A stretch of DNA of 64,000 bases from Antedon bifida (GCA_963402885.1 OY727098.1:20942717-21006716); one strand, 5' to 3'. Positions 35,457-51,170 are shown, numbered from the stretch's first letter. Numbers and translations are program-made. Notes: generated by a model from the letters alone, not told the origin.

Positions 35457-38400
35457 TTAGACAAAACTGAGAAGTTCCACATCAAAGACCAACGTTGAGG
35501 ATGGTGGAATAGTGTGTAGCAGTTAAGGAAAATAATGTTTTCAACATTTTATCTAGCTACAAAATAAAAAAGTACTACAGTACTTAAACAATAATCATAA
35601 AATATAATTTATTATAAATAAGGAGTTAAACTAAAGTGTGGTTCCCACTAGCGACGCAATGCAAGGACGTAGACACAAGCGAGTTGACCAATCACAAGCG
35701 ACTGTTTGAATAATCCATCGATTGTGATTGGTCTACTCGCTTGCTTGCTAGTAGGAACCAAGGTCAAGGGAACATTTTCTTTTAAACATTTTAAATAGCA
35801 CTTCTGATCAATATAAATCGCCATAGCGGTTCATTACTGTAGGTTTGCCTACATGTGAATTATTGACATTCAGTAGTTGACTAGCATAATAGACCATGAT
35901 TTATTCCAATATCCAGAATAACATTTGAAACTGGGCCAAACATAGTGGTGGAATTGCAATTGAATAATATTTTAGGCATTCAAATATAATTTATATTATT
36001 ACCGAGTTTTGTACCCCTTAAAGGACAACTTGACCGAGGACCATATTTTTACAACATATTAGGGATGTACATATGATTTCAGAACAATTGCGAGATTAAA
36101 GATATCGCCGCACAGCCGTAAATTGCTGTGACGTCACAGGTGCATTGCAAAATCTACTTAATGAGTCCAGATAAGCAAAAGAAACAATAAAAAAGTCAAT
36201 ATTTATATTTTTTTACGATTTATTTACAAAGTGCGATGCACCTGTGACGTTACATCGATTGATGGCGACGGCGAGCACGTGCGGCGATATCTTAAATTTT
36301 TTGCGATGGTTCTGAAAGCATATGTACATCCCTAATACCTTGTTAAAATATGGTCCTCGGTCAAGTTGTCCTTTAACAAGATGCCAATCGACAAACTATT
36401 GTTACGTACAATACAAGCATGCTCATCTTAACATTTCAAATAGACAAATTTGATTTCATCAAAGCAGAAGCGGACACTCACAGACTTATAGGCTAAAACA
36501 TTGGCTGGTACTGGTAGTAGCAATTCATGTTTTGTCATGGGAAAACAATTAATTTCTTTATAATTATTAATAGGTAAAATGTCATCACTTATCCACTTCT
36601 TTAAGCATTACAAAATAACATGTTTGTCAGTGGGTTTTTTTGTGTGAAAAGGGTGAGTCAAATGGCCGAGCGATTAAGGCAGGGGCGCCATTTACCATAC
36701 CTAAAGAGCCAACAACATCGGCAAGGGTTCGAGGCCGACTCGCTTCTAGTTATGGTGGTGGAACAAGTCTTCTCGGATAAGGACTATAAACCGTAGGTCC
36801 AGTGTACACAGTTATAACCTGTGTTCACTTTAAAGAACCCAGTTCATTATTCAAGAAGTGTAGGAGTTACCCCGATGAACTGGTTCACAAAATAGCCCCT
36901 GTATCAGGGGGATTACCACCTATCTGATAGGACAGTGATTAATTTACCATTGGTAACCCTTATTATTATTATATGAATTATTAAAAATAAAATAACTAAT
37001 TGAATTTAAAGGATATACACCAGGATAACCTTTGCTTCCGTATGCAAAATCAGGAGGACAGGTGAGCTCTGCTCTTTCTCCTTTACTCATCTGAAATAAA
37101 CAATAAATAAAATGTTAACAATGTTACAAACATACAGATATATGTTGGGCTTATTGCTGTATTGCACAACATCACAACATAAAGCTCTGTCTACACTATC
37201 AAACTAGTTTGACAAAAAAAGATGTGATGTGCCAAAATATGGTACAGTGAAATGACAATATCATGTCCATATATGGGCACATCACATTTTTTTGTCACAT
37301 AAAGTTTGATTGTGTAAACATAGCAATTTTAGAATTTGAATTATTAAAACATTTGATTACAGTACAGTATGAATTCTCTTTATTTTGACTGATGATGTAG
37401 TTTTTTTTAACCACTAAATACTCAAATATCTATAGGCTTTGAATTAACAGGCAAATTAGGTGGTAGTACAGGCTGGCCTGGCAGCATCAGAAATCATGAA
37501 TAATTCATTACCTTAATTATTTTCTATTATAAAGATTGCAAGATAGCTGATCTACTTCCTAAATATACTAAACCTAACCCTCTAAATAATCTCTCTCAAC
37601 TATTTAAAACAAATCATGTTCTTGATAGATCTCGAACTGAGGGCTCCAGTGTTAAACTCAAAGGAAAAAAAATAATGCGGCCTGGCAGTGAAAGTGTTTA
37701 CACACTGACTGTACATATAAACAAATACTGTATAACAATTTACTTAGTTTACTTAATAAGATAGTTTATACTGTATTAGCCCTCATACAATATTCAAAAT
37801 CTCATTTCCATGTTGGCCCACCCGTGGTTAGATGACGTAGTGCAGACTTTCAGCTTATTGGTATGGCCCCATTCATGGGGAGCAGTAAGTGATCACATCT
37901 GCAGAGTATTTTAGTTTTTACACTTGTAACATTATCAACATTAATGATTGTAATTCTTCTCTATTAAAATTATGAGATAAATACAAAAAAAAGATGAATG
38001 AAGAACATCTCCATTGGACCAACAAGAAATTACAGTCAAATCTAATTGGACTGGAATAAAAATGTTGAAGTTTATCCGAACTTCAACATGACAAATTTGT
38101 AAAAACAATGCTCTGTAATAGGCCTAATACACAGTACTGCTCTCCCCATAAACACGGAATGACTCATGCTGAGCATTTAATTGAGTTGATTAAATTCTAG
38201 GCTTTGATTTTAATGCTAATATGTACTGTATTGTATACGAATTAGGCAAATAAAATAGATTTCATTTTTATGCTTCTGTCTACTTATAGGGAAGCAAAAC
38301 GCAGACAACAATACACCACCAGATTGAGAGAGAACTGATATTTTTCCATACTATCACCTCTCTCAGTTTGTTATCCGTATCATTTTCATCTACATTTTGA

Positions 38401-40188
38401 GTTTGTTGGAAATCAGACTTATACCAAAACTACTAAAGAATGTGTATACTGTACTGTATAGTATTAGTCTAAGTTACACAGAATGTATAGGTATAGTAAT
38501 TTCATAAAAATTGGTCGACATACAGTAGGTGGAGTCAACTGTAATTTTGTAAACTGTTATTAAAGCAAGATAATACAAAAAACAACCTTAGCAACGCCGA
38601 CGTCCCATCCTTTTATGACTTGACCTGCTCCTAATTTAAATTTGAAGGGCTTGCCACGATCACGAGATGAATCAAACTTTGTTCCATCTGTCAAAGTTCC
38701 TAAAATACAGTAAAAGGTACACAAACAATTGTAAACTATACATTGAAAAAAAATGTCAACTGATGCTACTGTATAAAAGAAAAAGCAACCCAAAGATAAG
38801 GTTACTGGCTCCATCAAATGCAAGGGTTTATGCATTTATGCAAAGTTGATTATCTCAGTATTTTATATTGTACTAACCCTAATAGAATTTTGGTATGGAA
38901 TCACTGTGCCCTACTACTACTACTACTACTACTACTAAGGTATTTATTTACCATTTTGGAAATACTGTAGTAGTGTACAATGATAATCTACAGGATCCAA
39001 ATATTTTGGAAGTATTCTGAAAGAATTGAACCGATGGGAAAGGAATTACATAACTAGCAAACAACTGACTCAATGCTTTATAATGTTCCTGTATTGATTA
39101 ATATGTACATACCTGTATAATGAACTTCTACTGTTTGGCCATTCTTAGGAAAATTGCAACCTAAAAATAAAAGACAAAATGTTATGAATATCATGCTAAC
39201 TACATGAATTGGGCTGAACAATGTAAAAATACTATACGGAAAGGAAATATGCGACTGTTCTTTCTTAGGAAACTTAATAAATTTGGAGTGGACAAGTCAA
39301 TATTAAATTTGTTCTAATCATCAGTGGTTGAAAGTGTAATTGCGTTCCGCTGTGTTGTACGGTATGAAAAATGTAAAGAAGAAGAAATGTGGACTAATCA
39401 CAGACATGAATTATTCGCTGAAGGAAATATGTCATAAATGTATTAAATCTAAAACCACTAATATTCAGAAAGACGCAAAACACCTGCTATAGTAATTATC
39501 ATAAAATGCGCTTCGAGAGAAATGATCTGTATAGATCTATTAGATTAGAACCGAGAGATATAAAAGATCCTTTGTTCCTTACTTGATCAGGTTGTACAAT
39601 GGACGGCCGGCATTAAATAAAATCGATGAAAGAAAAACCTGGACCAATTTTGGCAGTGGGGACTGCTTTTGACCACAAATTTAGGCCCTGGATCATATTT
39701 GTCGTGGATGTCCTTTTTTATTATATTGAAGTTCGTCGAAAGGTCTACTAGCCTAGTAGGGCCGCCTAGTAGAGTACTAGCTAGCCTAGGCTGAGGCTAA
39801 TATTAATAATACTAATAGTTCGACCGTAATCCATAATAAATAATACTAATATAGCAAAACAAGGCCTCTATCTACTCTACAGTAGCTAGGCCTACGCATA
39901 ATCATAATTTGCTCCCTAAAATGGGCGTCCTTTCTCTCCTCTAGCTAGCTAGATCTAGGCCTACTACGGTTACTACTACTACTCTAGAGTCTAGACCTAC
40001 CTAGGCGGTAGGGATGGTAGGCCTAGCTAGAGGCCTAGGCCTAGCCTCTAGGCTAGGCCTAGAAAGTAGTAGGAGAAGAGTATCATTATTATTACCTTTT
40101 TTTTCTAAATTCCAATTCATTATAGTAGGCCTAGGCATAATTACTTACCATCACCAGGAGTCAAAATATTAATGCCTACGTCTGACAT
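35457..40188 (-). CDS. FKBP1A: FKBP12-type peptidyl-prolyl isomerase
   Basis: A small cytosolic peptidyl-prolyl cis-trans isomerase, the FK506/rapamycin-binding protein that in animals also associates with ryanodine receptors and TGF-beta type I receptors. Exons: 40149-40188, 39113-39160, 38587-38699, 37017-37090 and 35457-35511, total 330 nt, 109 residues plus stop (human FKBP12 has 108). Start [14 protein letters not shown]. Active-site residues are present: [13 protein letters not shown], the QVIKGWDVG loop with the pocket Trp, [10 protein letters not shown], and a terminal strand [10 protein letters not shown]. The last intron (35512-37016) has no usable GT-AG limits; it starts with ATATCCTTT and ends TACACAC, so I call it a minor-class AT-AC intron (see findings). 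Joining there restores GYPGVIPP, as in FKBP12. The exon 3 donor (AAG/GTTGTT) is weak. GC-rich sequence just upstream is the likely promoter. Confidence 0.95.
35638..35760. mobile_element. Small foldback element, GGTTCCCACTAG ends
   Basis: GGTTCCCACTAGCGA and TTGCTAGTAGGAACC are inverted; the inner AGCGAGTTGACCAATCACAA pairs with TTGTGATTGGTCTACTCGCT. A possible diverged relative is at 33498-33622 (GTTTCCACAGTAGGACC ... GTGGGAACCAAGC). Confidence 0.6.
36018..36376. mobile_element. Foldback (MITE) with TTAA target duplication, copy 1
   Basis: A 351-bp element at 36022-36372 starts AGGACAACTTGACC and ends GGTCAAGTTGTCCT, flanked on both sides by TTAA (36018-36021 and 36373-36376). The inverted arms extend inward (ATTAGGGATGTACATATG against CATATGTACATCCCTAAT; TGCACCTGTGACGT). 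TTAA duplication and the lack of an ORF suggest a non-autonomous piggyBac-type element. It sits in the FKBP1A AT-AC intron. Confidence 0.85.
36655..36974 (+). repeat. tRNA-derived SINE (Leu/Ser-like head), copy in FKBP1A intron 4
   Basis: The head contains an A box (TGGCCGAGCGATTAAGGC) and B box (GGTTCGAGG), and the first bases GAGTC pair with GACTC after the B box. A body follows with GGTGGTGGAACAAGTCTTC and AAAGAACCCAGTTCATTATT, ending in a TTATTATTATTA tail. It is almost identical over most of its length to 53113-53405, implying recent activity. Confidence 0.8.
37181..37324. mobile_element. Foldback MITE, AAGCTCTGTCTACACTATC family, FKBP1A intron 3
   Basis: Starts AAGCTCTGTCTACACTATC and ends GATTGTGTAAACATAGC. 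The inner GATGTGATGTGCC pairs with GGGCACATCACAT. Other copies: 14331-14424, 14486-14594, 51616-51763, 51763-51914 and 57931-58034. Confidence 0.7.
38912..38938. repeat. (CTA)n microsatellite in FKBP1A intron 2
   Basis: About nine CTA units in a row. Confidence 0.9.
39740..40140. repeat. CTAGGCCTAG-rich block in FKBP1A intron 1
   Basis: Many AGGCCTA, CTAGGCCTAG, CTAGCTAG and TACTACTA units directly after exon 1, a composition unlike most of the window. A similar block is at 56820-57140 just after exon 1 of TFIIS. Confidence 0.7.
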
Positions 40189-40254
40189 AATTTACTACGT
40201 AGGTAAGTAACTGGTAATTAGGTTTTAAGCAATAATATTAAATAACAGCCAACA

Positions 40255-40420
40255 AGGAACGTCAGAAAGCGAGCCTGCAAGCCTGCCACACTCTCCACCA
40301 AACACGGGGGGCGAGGTGGCGTGTGCGCACGTCGACTTCTTCTCTGGCACCCTCTAGAGCTTAGAGCGAGCGGGACGAGAATGTCTAGATAAGTTGAGGG
40401 CGGGCTCTTAATTGATGTCA
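40255..40420 (-). promoter_or_regulatory. GC-rich probable promoter of FKBP1A
   Basis: A stretch unusually rich in G, C and CpG for this AT-rich window (GGGGGGCGAGGTGGCG, GTGCGCACGTCGAC) begins 67 bp upstream of the FKBP1A start codon. Position and composition suggest a housekeeping CpG-type promoter. No TATA box was identified. Confidence 0.45.
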
Positions 40421-41236
40421 ATATGAAATATGGAACGCCGTTACTGCATTCTGTAGCTTTTTTCAACATTATGTCATTCGGCTATTTTACAATTATTCTG
40501 CTCTTTTACCACATCGTTCGTTTCCTTTTTCGTTACGTAGACCCGCGTTTACCATTACGTTAGGACTATGCTTTAATAATCATTTGGCGCTTTACCTGTC
40601 ATTTCAAATTATAGCCTGGATAAAATGAAAAAAATAAAATAAATCAACGGCTCTGGAAAAAAAGCACATTCTTTGAATTTAACCAGTGGTAGCCTCACGT
40701 ACACACCTAGTCTATTCATACGACTAGTCAAGTCCTAGGCTATATAACTTTATTTATTGTTCAAATTTTATTTGCTATTTTTACATCATATATTGCTGGA
40801 CATTTGTTGGGTTTCTTTTTTAATCAAAACGGTCATATGCTATCATACTAATGTGTACCTGTACTGCATCATAAATATCAGATAATGTACACAGTTATTG
40901 GTTAATTTGTTGTCTACCTAAATTCAAGATAATCGAGAGGAACTTTGTACACGTAATAGGCCTAAAGCTCATAATATCAACCAATCAAGCGAGTAATTTA
41001 TGCAGTAGCATTGACACAATAGTAAAGTATTGGAAATAGAGGAAAGAGGACAAGAGCACAATGGATAAAATAATAATCAATAATATTGAATACAAATGAA
41101 ATTGTATAATATAAGATTCACAATACAATTAATTACGAATGAAGAAATATTACGAAAATGCCATAACCTAGTATATTTAATTAGCATATTTACGAAACAT
41201 GTTTTCTGCAAAGGAGGGAATGTGTTGAGTCTTTCA

Positions 41237-41310
41237 TTACCTCCGCCAATGATGTTGTTATGTAGTCGATCGCACGTGTGTGTTTGTTACTTGGTATAGT
41301 ATAGTATTTG
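41237..41310 (-). repeat. Fragment of the CCTCCGCC-ended repeat upstream of FKBP1A
   Basis: TTACCTCCGCCAA, TTATGTAGTCGATCGCACG and GTGTTTGTT match the reversed 3' end of the 690-bp repeat. Confidence 0.55.
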
Positions 41311-41547
41311 TATGTTTGTTTGTTAGTACGGTGGCGCCTACAATTTTCAATTTATAATTCTGAATTGAAATGACTATTAAGAACTTAGACTCAGGTGGCT
41401 AGTATGTTGAAAATGTGTGTGACGGTAGGAATCGCAAAGATAGCTCACCTATTACTTAAATACAAGCTTCGTTCCCTCAAGATGACGTTCTATATCTTTC
41501 TTCATAAATAAAAGAAAAACATTTTTTTTTCATTAAAAAAAAAAGAG

Positions 41548-41630
41548 AAATCCTTAGAGTTTCGAACCCGGGATAAAGCTGTGAGTACTCAAAGCAAAGC
41601 ATATTTCCCATTGCGCCACAAAGTTGAGAC
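41548..41630 (-). repeat. tRNA-derived SINE head, different family
   Basis: Minus strand: GTGGCGCAATGGGAAATATG (A box) and CCCGGGTTCGAAACTC (B box) about 35 bp apart, followed by an A-rich tail (TTTTCATTAAAAA side on the plus strand). Body and head differ from the other SINEs here. Confidence 0.5.
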
Positions 41631-42879
41631 TAAACAGCTGACGTATAGTCTATTTCTACATGTTTCATTACGTAATTCGTCGTGGCGTCTTAAATATGCA
41701 TATGTATGAACGAGTCGAATCCCTAGCTGGCTTTCCATGGTGGAATAAAGTTAAATCTATGCGAGCTACTGTGTTTGGGGTTCACAGAATATATACCTTT
41801 CCACCACATCATAAGGCGGCAACATGTATCTGATGCTGTGGAAACGACCCCAAGGCCGTGGCAGGCCCTTAGAGCTGAGGCAGAGAGAGCATATACCATA
41901 ACATCTTTTTTTTCTTCTGTGACTTACGCCACCTCCTTCGTTCTCGTAAATTTTATACTTAGCGCTTTAAAATAGAATTTTGCAAAGTATAGTAATTGCT
42001 TTTTATGTTTTTTTCGCGTTTACAATTTTCAAGTGTAGATGTGTGTATATTGAAATGATGTTCCGCATTATTATAGATAGATGAAGATGTTAGTTGGATG
42101 TAATGATCTTGTATATCAAATAGATTGTCATGCGATAAATTGGTTAATCCATGTAGTTTTGGTTAATCCATATTATTTTATACATATTTTTAATAATTGT
42201 TATAATTATAATATTAATAAAAATGATATTTGTTAGTATAAATTTCATAACATAAAACTATAGATATAAAGAAGAAAAGCAAAGAGATTATGGAGCGGGC
42301 TATTCCTGAATATACAATAGTAAGTATGGTAAGTTAAATTGATAAATGTTAGCGATCTTGTCAAAGGTCAAGCGCCTATAGCCTGGTGACGTTTCGATAT
42401 TCAATATTATTCTACGTTCATTAATTACAGTATTATAAATGGTCATCATGTGTTCTTTCTCATAATTTACACAACTTATGGATATGTTTAGTTTTTAAGC
42501 TTGAATGTAGATTTATCGTTGGTGATAGTATAAAATGTATAAACATTATATGGGAATATACACAGGTGAATGGAAACAAAGGTGGTATTGATAATTCATA
42601 GCTCTAATCAGATACCATACACTCGCTCGACATAGATAGATGTCCTAAATTGATACACGCTTGTTAAATTTACTTTATTTTGCTAATAGCATTACGTGTA
42701 CTAAAAAATGAGAACGACAAGCTGCAGTTATTGCGCAATATCAATATTCTCAAACTTCATGCCATTAGTTCTTTCTCAACAATGTTCCTTTATGCCTCTT
42801 TAAATTCTATTTTACTACAGTACAGACTTTTGTATATTCCTTTCACCTGAGATTTTTCAAGCCCATTTTCCATAAAGGA

Positions 42880-43067
42880 TTGAACTGTAGAAGACATACC
42901 TTCTCGCAACGAGTAATAAACCATTGGAACAGTTTACCAGCCGACGTTGTCAATTCTGAGACCACTAACACCTTCAAGAATCGCATCGACACAATGTAGT
43001 TGATATGGGGTTAAAAGGCACATCGCCTAAACTTTCCCATTATAACTAAACTAAACTAAACTAATAA
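42880..43067 (+). mobile_element. 3' end of a CR1-like non-LTR retrotransposon
   Basis: The frame ending at the stop 42997-42999 reads RRHTFSQRVINHWNSLPADV then a stretch ending TFKNRIDTM, the typical C-terminus of CR1/L2-type reverse transcriptase ORFs. It is followed by a short 3' UTR and an (AACTAAACTA)n tail typical of such elements. The rest of the element is missing. Confidence 0.75.
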
Positions 43068-43240
43068 AATTTCGATTATTTTATAGTTACATATTTATTT
43101 ATTCATTATATATTTTTTTCTATTATTTCAATCTAAGGAAGAAAACAGATTAGTTTCAAATTGAAAGTATCTTTGCAATACTTTTTATTTTCATTAAAGG
43201 AACCGGCTCAAAGATTTCCTCATTTTCATTGTTTATATAT

Positions 43241-43548
43241 TAGTATTGTTCCCCAAAAACATGAAAAATTCAAGACCTTGAATAGTTCATTTCATAGTTT
43301 TAATAAATCACTTCCGTAGAAAAAATGTTTTCACTTGTAAAAAGAAAAAATAAACTGTTAAATTTAACCAAGAACTCTTCTTCCAGTCAATTTGACTATT
43401 TTTGGTAATAATAGTTTTTTCAGGTAAATATATATATATTTTTTGATCTAAATTTTGGTCAAAGTTAATAAGTATTATGTGACATTAAAATGGCATATTT
43501 AACAAAAACATTTTAAACAATTATTTTTTCAGGGAGACAATCTTTAAT
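43241..43548. mobile_element. Foldback MITE, copy of the GTATTGTCCCC family
   Basis: Shares ATTGTTCCCCAAAAACATGA, TTGAATAG-TCATTT, AAATAAACTGTTAAATTTA and TTATGTGACATTAAAATGGC with 34651-35002, ending AGGGAGACAATCTTTAA. Confidence 0.65.
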
Positions 43549-44749
43549 TCCCAGTGTATCACTGGTTTTAAGTTCTCTATGTCGGTTACATTGTTATATA
43601 AACAACAAGTATGCCATTGATATCCCGCCATCTTTGTTGCGCATGCTTACAATGGTAAGATGGGTTTTGAAAGCTTATGATTAATATAGCAGGAACCATA
43701 ATTAACTCTTTCTTGGTCTATTCTAATAATGAAGTTGTTTTTGTATTATATGCAATTGTTTTTGTCGGCAATATCATTATTACGCAATTGATATAATCAT
43801 TCTACGTTTATTAATTGCAGTATTACAAATCACCATCATGTGTTCGTTCTCATACTAATTTATCACAGCAATATTTTGATATGTTTGGTTTTGTATCTCG
43901 AATGTTAATATTACCTTGGTGATAAAAGTATAAGATATACACATTATGTGGGAATATATACAGGTGAATGTTCTTAAACAATGCTATTGGTAATTGTTTA
44001 TCAGCGAAATTTAATTAAACAGACACCGTACTCGCTCGACAAAGATGTCCTATATTGTTAAAGTACTTATCAATGTATAGTAAACAGTTAAGAGTACAAA
44101 TTAATGAGCACGCCATATTGCAGACATTTTCCATAATAATATTATACACTTACACTGGTATAATAAATTAGGCTGTAACTATTATTTAGTTTTCTTTTGG
44201 TTTTTAAATCAATCTATATTTTTCTGTGTTAAAGGTATAGTGTGGCGAATGGTTTCATGCAACGTAGGTTGAATAGTGGTCAACATCCTTGTTGTTTGTG
44301 TTTGCAAACATATGCTCCATAACTCCAAAATGTATTGTAGATGTTGAAGCATTCTATTAATATGGATGATATTTCCGAAATAAAAGGAAATTGAATTGAA
44401 TTAAATGGCGAAACAACGGAGACTTGTTTAAAGTTGGCCAATGGATGGTGTTGTGTGAATACATATTTATTTGAATATTGTGGGTGAGGACACTATGGAC
44501 TGCATCACTTTATTTATTTTTAAAAATTTTATTTCAACAATATTTAATGAGGGTGATCCATCCAGCATAAGCTGATCATTAGGGACCCTCAAACAACACA
44601 AACAGTAAATACAAAATAAACTATAAAAATACACAATTAACAAAGATATAAAAAATATATATATATATAAATATATACGTTAAGTCTGGAAAAGAAGTAA
44701 AAATATACATATAACTGAATAAATTATTTTCAATCAGCTTCTCGGATGC

Positions 44750-44925
44750 CTATTTTATTGTATCCAAACATATTTGACTCATCCCTAATGATAGGATGCC
44801 TGCATATCAAGCAGAATATTCTGCGGATTGAATATCGGTTGAGGGCGGATTTTCTCATTCTCCTCATCTTCCACGGTAATTATTTAATGTATCACTGGTC
44901 TGAAAATTGATAGGAATAATATAAA
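44750..44925 (+). repeat. Degraded copy of the SINE headed by the tRNA-like sequence
   Basis: CTGCATATCAAGCAGA, CGGTTGAGGGCG, TTTTCTCATTCTCC and CCTCATCTTCC occur in the same order as in the minus-strand element at 63700-63853, followed by a TGTATCACTGG segment also found in its 3' part. Confidence 0.5.
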
Positions 44926-45571
44926 CTAAAATATAACATATTACAATCAATCAAATAATCAACCAATCATTATAGCACTGGTTTCCAAAATAGAATGTTA
45001 AGAGGCGATAAAAGTAAAACAGGAAGAGCTTCTGTGTATAGGCCTACAGGTGAGTTTTCAAAGGATTTTTAAAAGATATTGGCGTTTTCTGAGGTCTTTA
45101 TGTGTCTATTTAATATTCCATCAAATGGGTGCTACACAGGAAAATGCACGATTGTAAATATATGCAGTAACGTATCACATGAACTTGCAAAAACAACGTC
45201 CAAAACACGTATGTTAAAGCAGATGGCTTCATCCCATACAAAATATGGAAACAACTCAATCAGATAAATTCGTTTATACTGATATAAATATTGATATCAT
45301 AATAGTTCCATCAAGAATATTATTAAATTATACTGAATTATCTGTTTAATTATTTGTATTCGATAATGTGCAAGATAGGGAGATAGTGATAATGTGTAAA
45401 AACAAACCTATGGACATGTTAAATACAGGACTTCAGTAGGTCTACTTTACATTTCAAGAGACTACTCATTACAGGTAAGAGGTGGCCAATTAAATTATTA
45501 TAGCTGTAAACGGGTATTGTAGGCCTACTTTAAAGTTTGGCATTTAAACATTTATTTACTTACTACTTACT

Positions 45572-45718
45572 TTATTGCCGGTCCGTCAGATAGTCTGATG
45601 ACTTTCCCGCCTCGGCTGCTTTGCCTATATCTCGGATTGCTTTTCTCCAGTCCTGTCTGTTTTCTGCTACTCTCCGAATCGTTTCTATATATTTTATGCT
45701 ATTGATCCTAGGGTGTAG
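45572..45718 (-). pseudogene. C-terminal fragment of a LINE ORF
   Basis: The minus-strand frame ends at TAA 45574-45572 and reads ETIRRVAENRQDWRKAIRDI then AAEAGKSSDYLTDRQ, resembling the last residues of non-LTR retrotransposon ORFs. The 3' flank is a short TTACT-like repeat. Nothing upstream stays open. Confidence 0.55.
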
Positions 45719-45954
45719 TGCAGTTGATGATTGTTTACATTTATTTATAAATTAATATTCATTATAAGTAACAATGTGTTGTTATTAAAGAAGAGTCTTC
45801 AAGTATAGCGCGCTTCTTCCTTGGAATTTGCTGACTGTGACTTTAATTGCTTATACTATTAAAAACAATTAATAAAATCGTGTCAATTAATTTCGTTGCA
45901 TTGATCGACATTGGTATTTTAGGGCTTTTTTAATAATTGGTTAATAGCCCCTCC

Positions 45955-46590
45955 TACTGCCGTACTTTGAGAAAAGGGCTTATCTACAAAAAGCTACTTT
46001 TGAGTAATTGACCAAAACGTGTTTTTGTTTTTCATTAAAAAAGTTCATGTAATATTTTATTTTCAAACGTACATTATTGACAAATATTTGACATAATTTT
46101 CAATTATTATTTTTTTTATTTTGTGGGGTCAAATTGCAGATGAAGCCTTTTTCCAAATTATTTGTACTCAAATGGCGGGAAATACTTCGAAAACACCTAT
46201 GCCTATGTTGTTCAAAATTTACCAAAACATTTAGTAACTTTAGTTGAAATAAATAATAAATGCAATCATTCAGGTAAATTGTTAAAAAATTACAAAATAT
46301 ATGAAAAAGGCTTTTCTCCTGAAAGTATTATTCTGCCTCATTATATATTCATCACTGTTATCTGATTGGTCAATTGATGTAGTTGAGGCCTTTTGTCAAA
46401 TTATTTCTATAGGTGTTTGTAGATAAGCCCCAATAATAATAATTATTATTGTAAATTTCATATTTATAGACATATTTTGGGATAACTGGTCAATTCAAGT
46501 GATGAAGTATACCCACAAGAGTCAAATAAGACAAAAATCTCAATTTCGAAAAACAATGTAGTTAAGTCCTTTTCTCAAAGTAGGGCAGTA
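45955..46590. mobile_element. 636-bp foldback element upstream of amylase
   Basis: Terminal inverted repeats TACTGCCGTACTTTGAGAAA and TTTCTCAAAGTAGGGCAGTA. More inverted matches lie inside (GGGCTTATCTACAAA against TTTGTAGATAAGCCC). No transposase ORF. The right end is 78 bp from the amylase ATG. Confidence 0.75.
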
Positions 46591-46668
46591 TTGTAATTAC
46601 TAAATAATATTTAGTAGACCTAATTACAATAGGTGCTATTAACCAAGTGTAGACCTATATTATAGAAA

Positions 46669-51170
<4,502 letters not shown>

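Larger units (their letters stand above)
35512..37016 (-). other. FKBP1A: Predicted U12-type AT-AC intron (FKBP1A intron 4)
   Basis: Minus strand: exon ends GGTGT, intron starts ATATCCTTT at 37016, the perfect minor-class 5' consensus. The branch-site match TTCCTTAAC is at 35522-35530, 11 nt from the final AC at 35513-35512. The next exon starts TATTCCACC. Only this join gives PGVIPP in frame. Reading back from exon 5, the first in-frame codon problem is a TAA inside the branch motif, so a simple upstream AG cannot substitute. The intron holds a SINE (36655-36974), a TTAA-flanked foldback element (36022-36372) and a small foldback (35638-35760). Confidence 0.85.
42400..44057. repeat. Pair of diverged 260-bp direct repeats upstream of amylase
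   Basis: 42400-42653 and 43790-44057 share, in order, TCTACGTTCATTAATTACAG / TCTACGTTTATTAATTGCAG, TCATCATGTGTTC, GATATGTTTGGTTTT-like, TTATGTGGGAATATA-ACAGGTGAATG and ACTCGCTCGACA-AGATGTCCTA. The rest is diverged. The intervening part holds the CR1-like end and a MITE copy. Confidence 0.7.
40421..46668. other. Intergenic region between FKBP1A and amylase
   Basis: The divergent 5' ends of FKBP1A and amylase flank 6.2 kb with a SINE head (41548), a CCTCCGCC-repeat fragment, the two 260-bp repeats, LINE pieces (42880, 45572), a MITE (43241), a SINE copy (44750) and the 636-bp foldback element. Open frames here are short and resemble no family. Confidence 0.7.

Noticed and set aside
41775-41975. 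ORF of 66 codons with possible coding potential
   Set aside because: No start context, splice or family support; AT-rich intergenic DNA.
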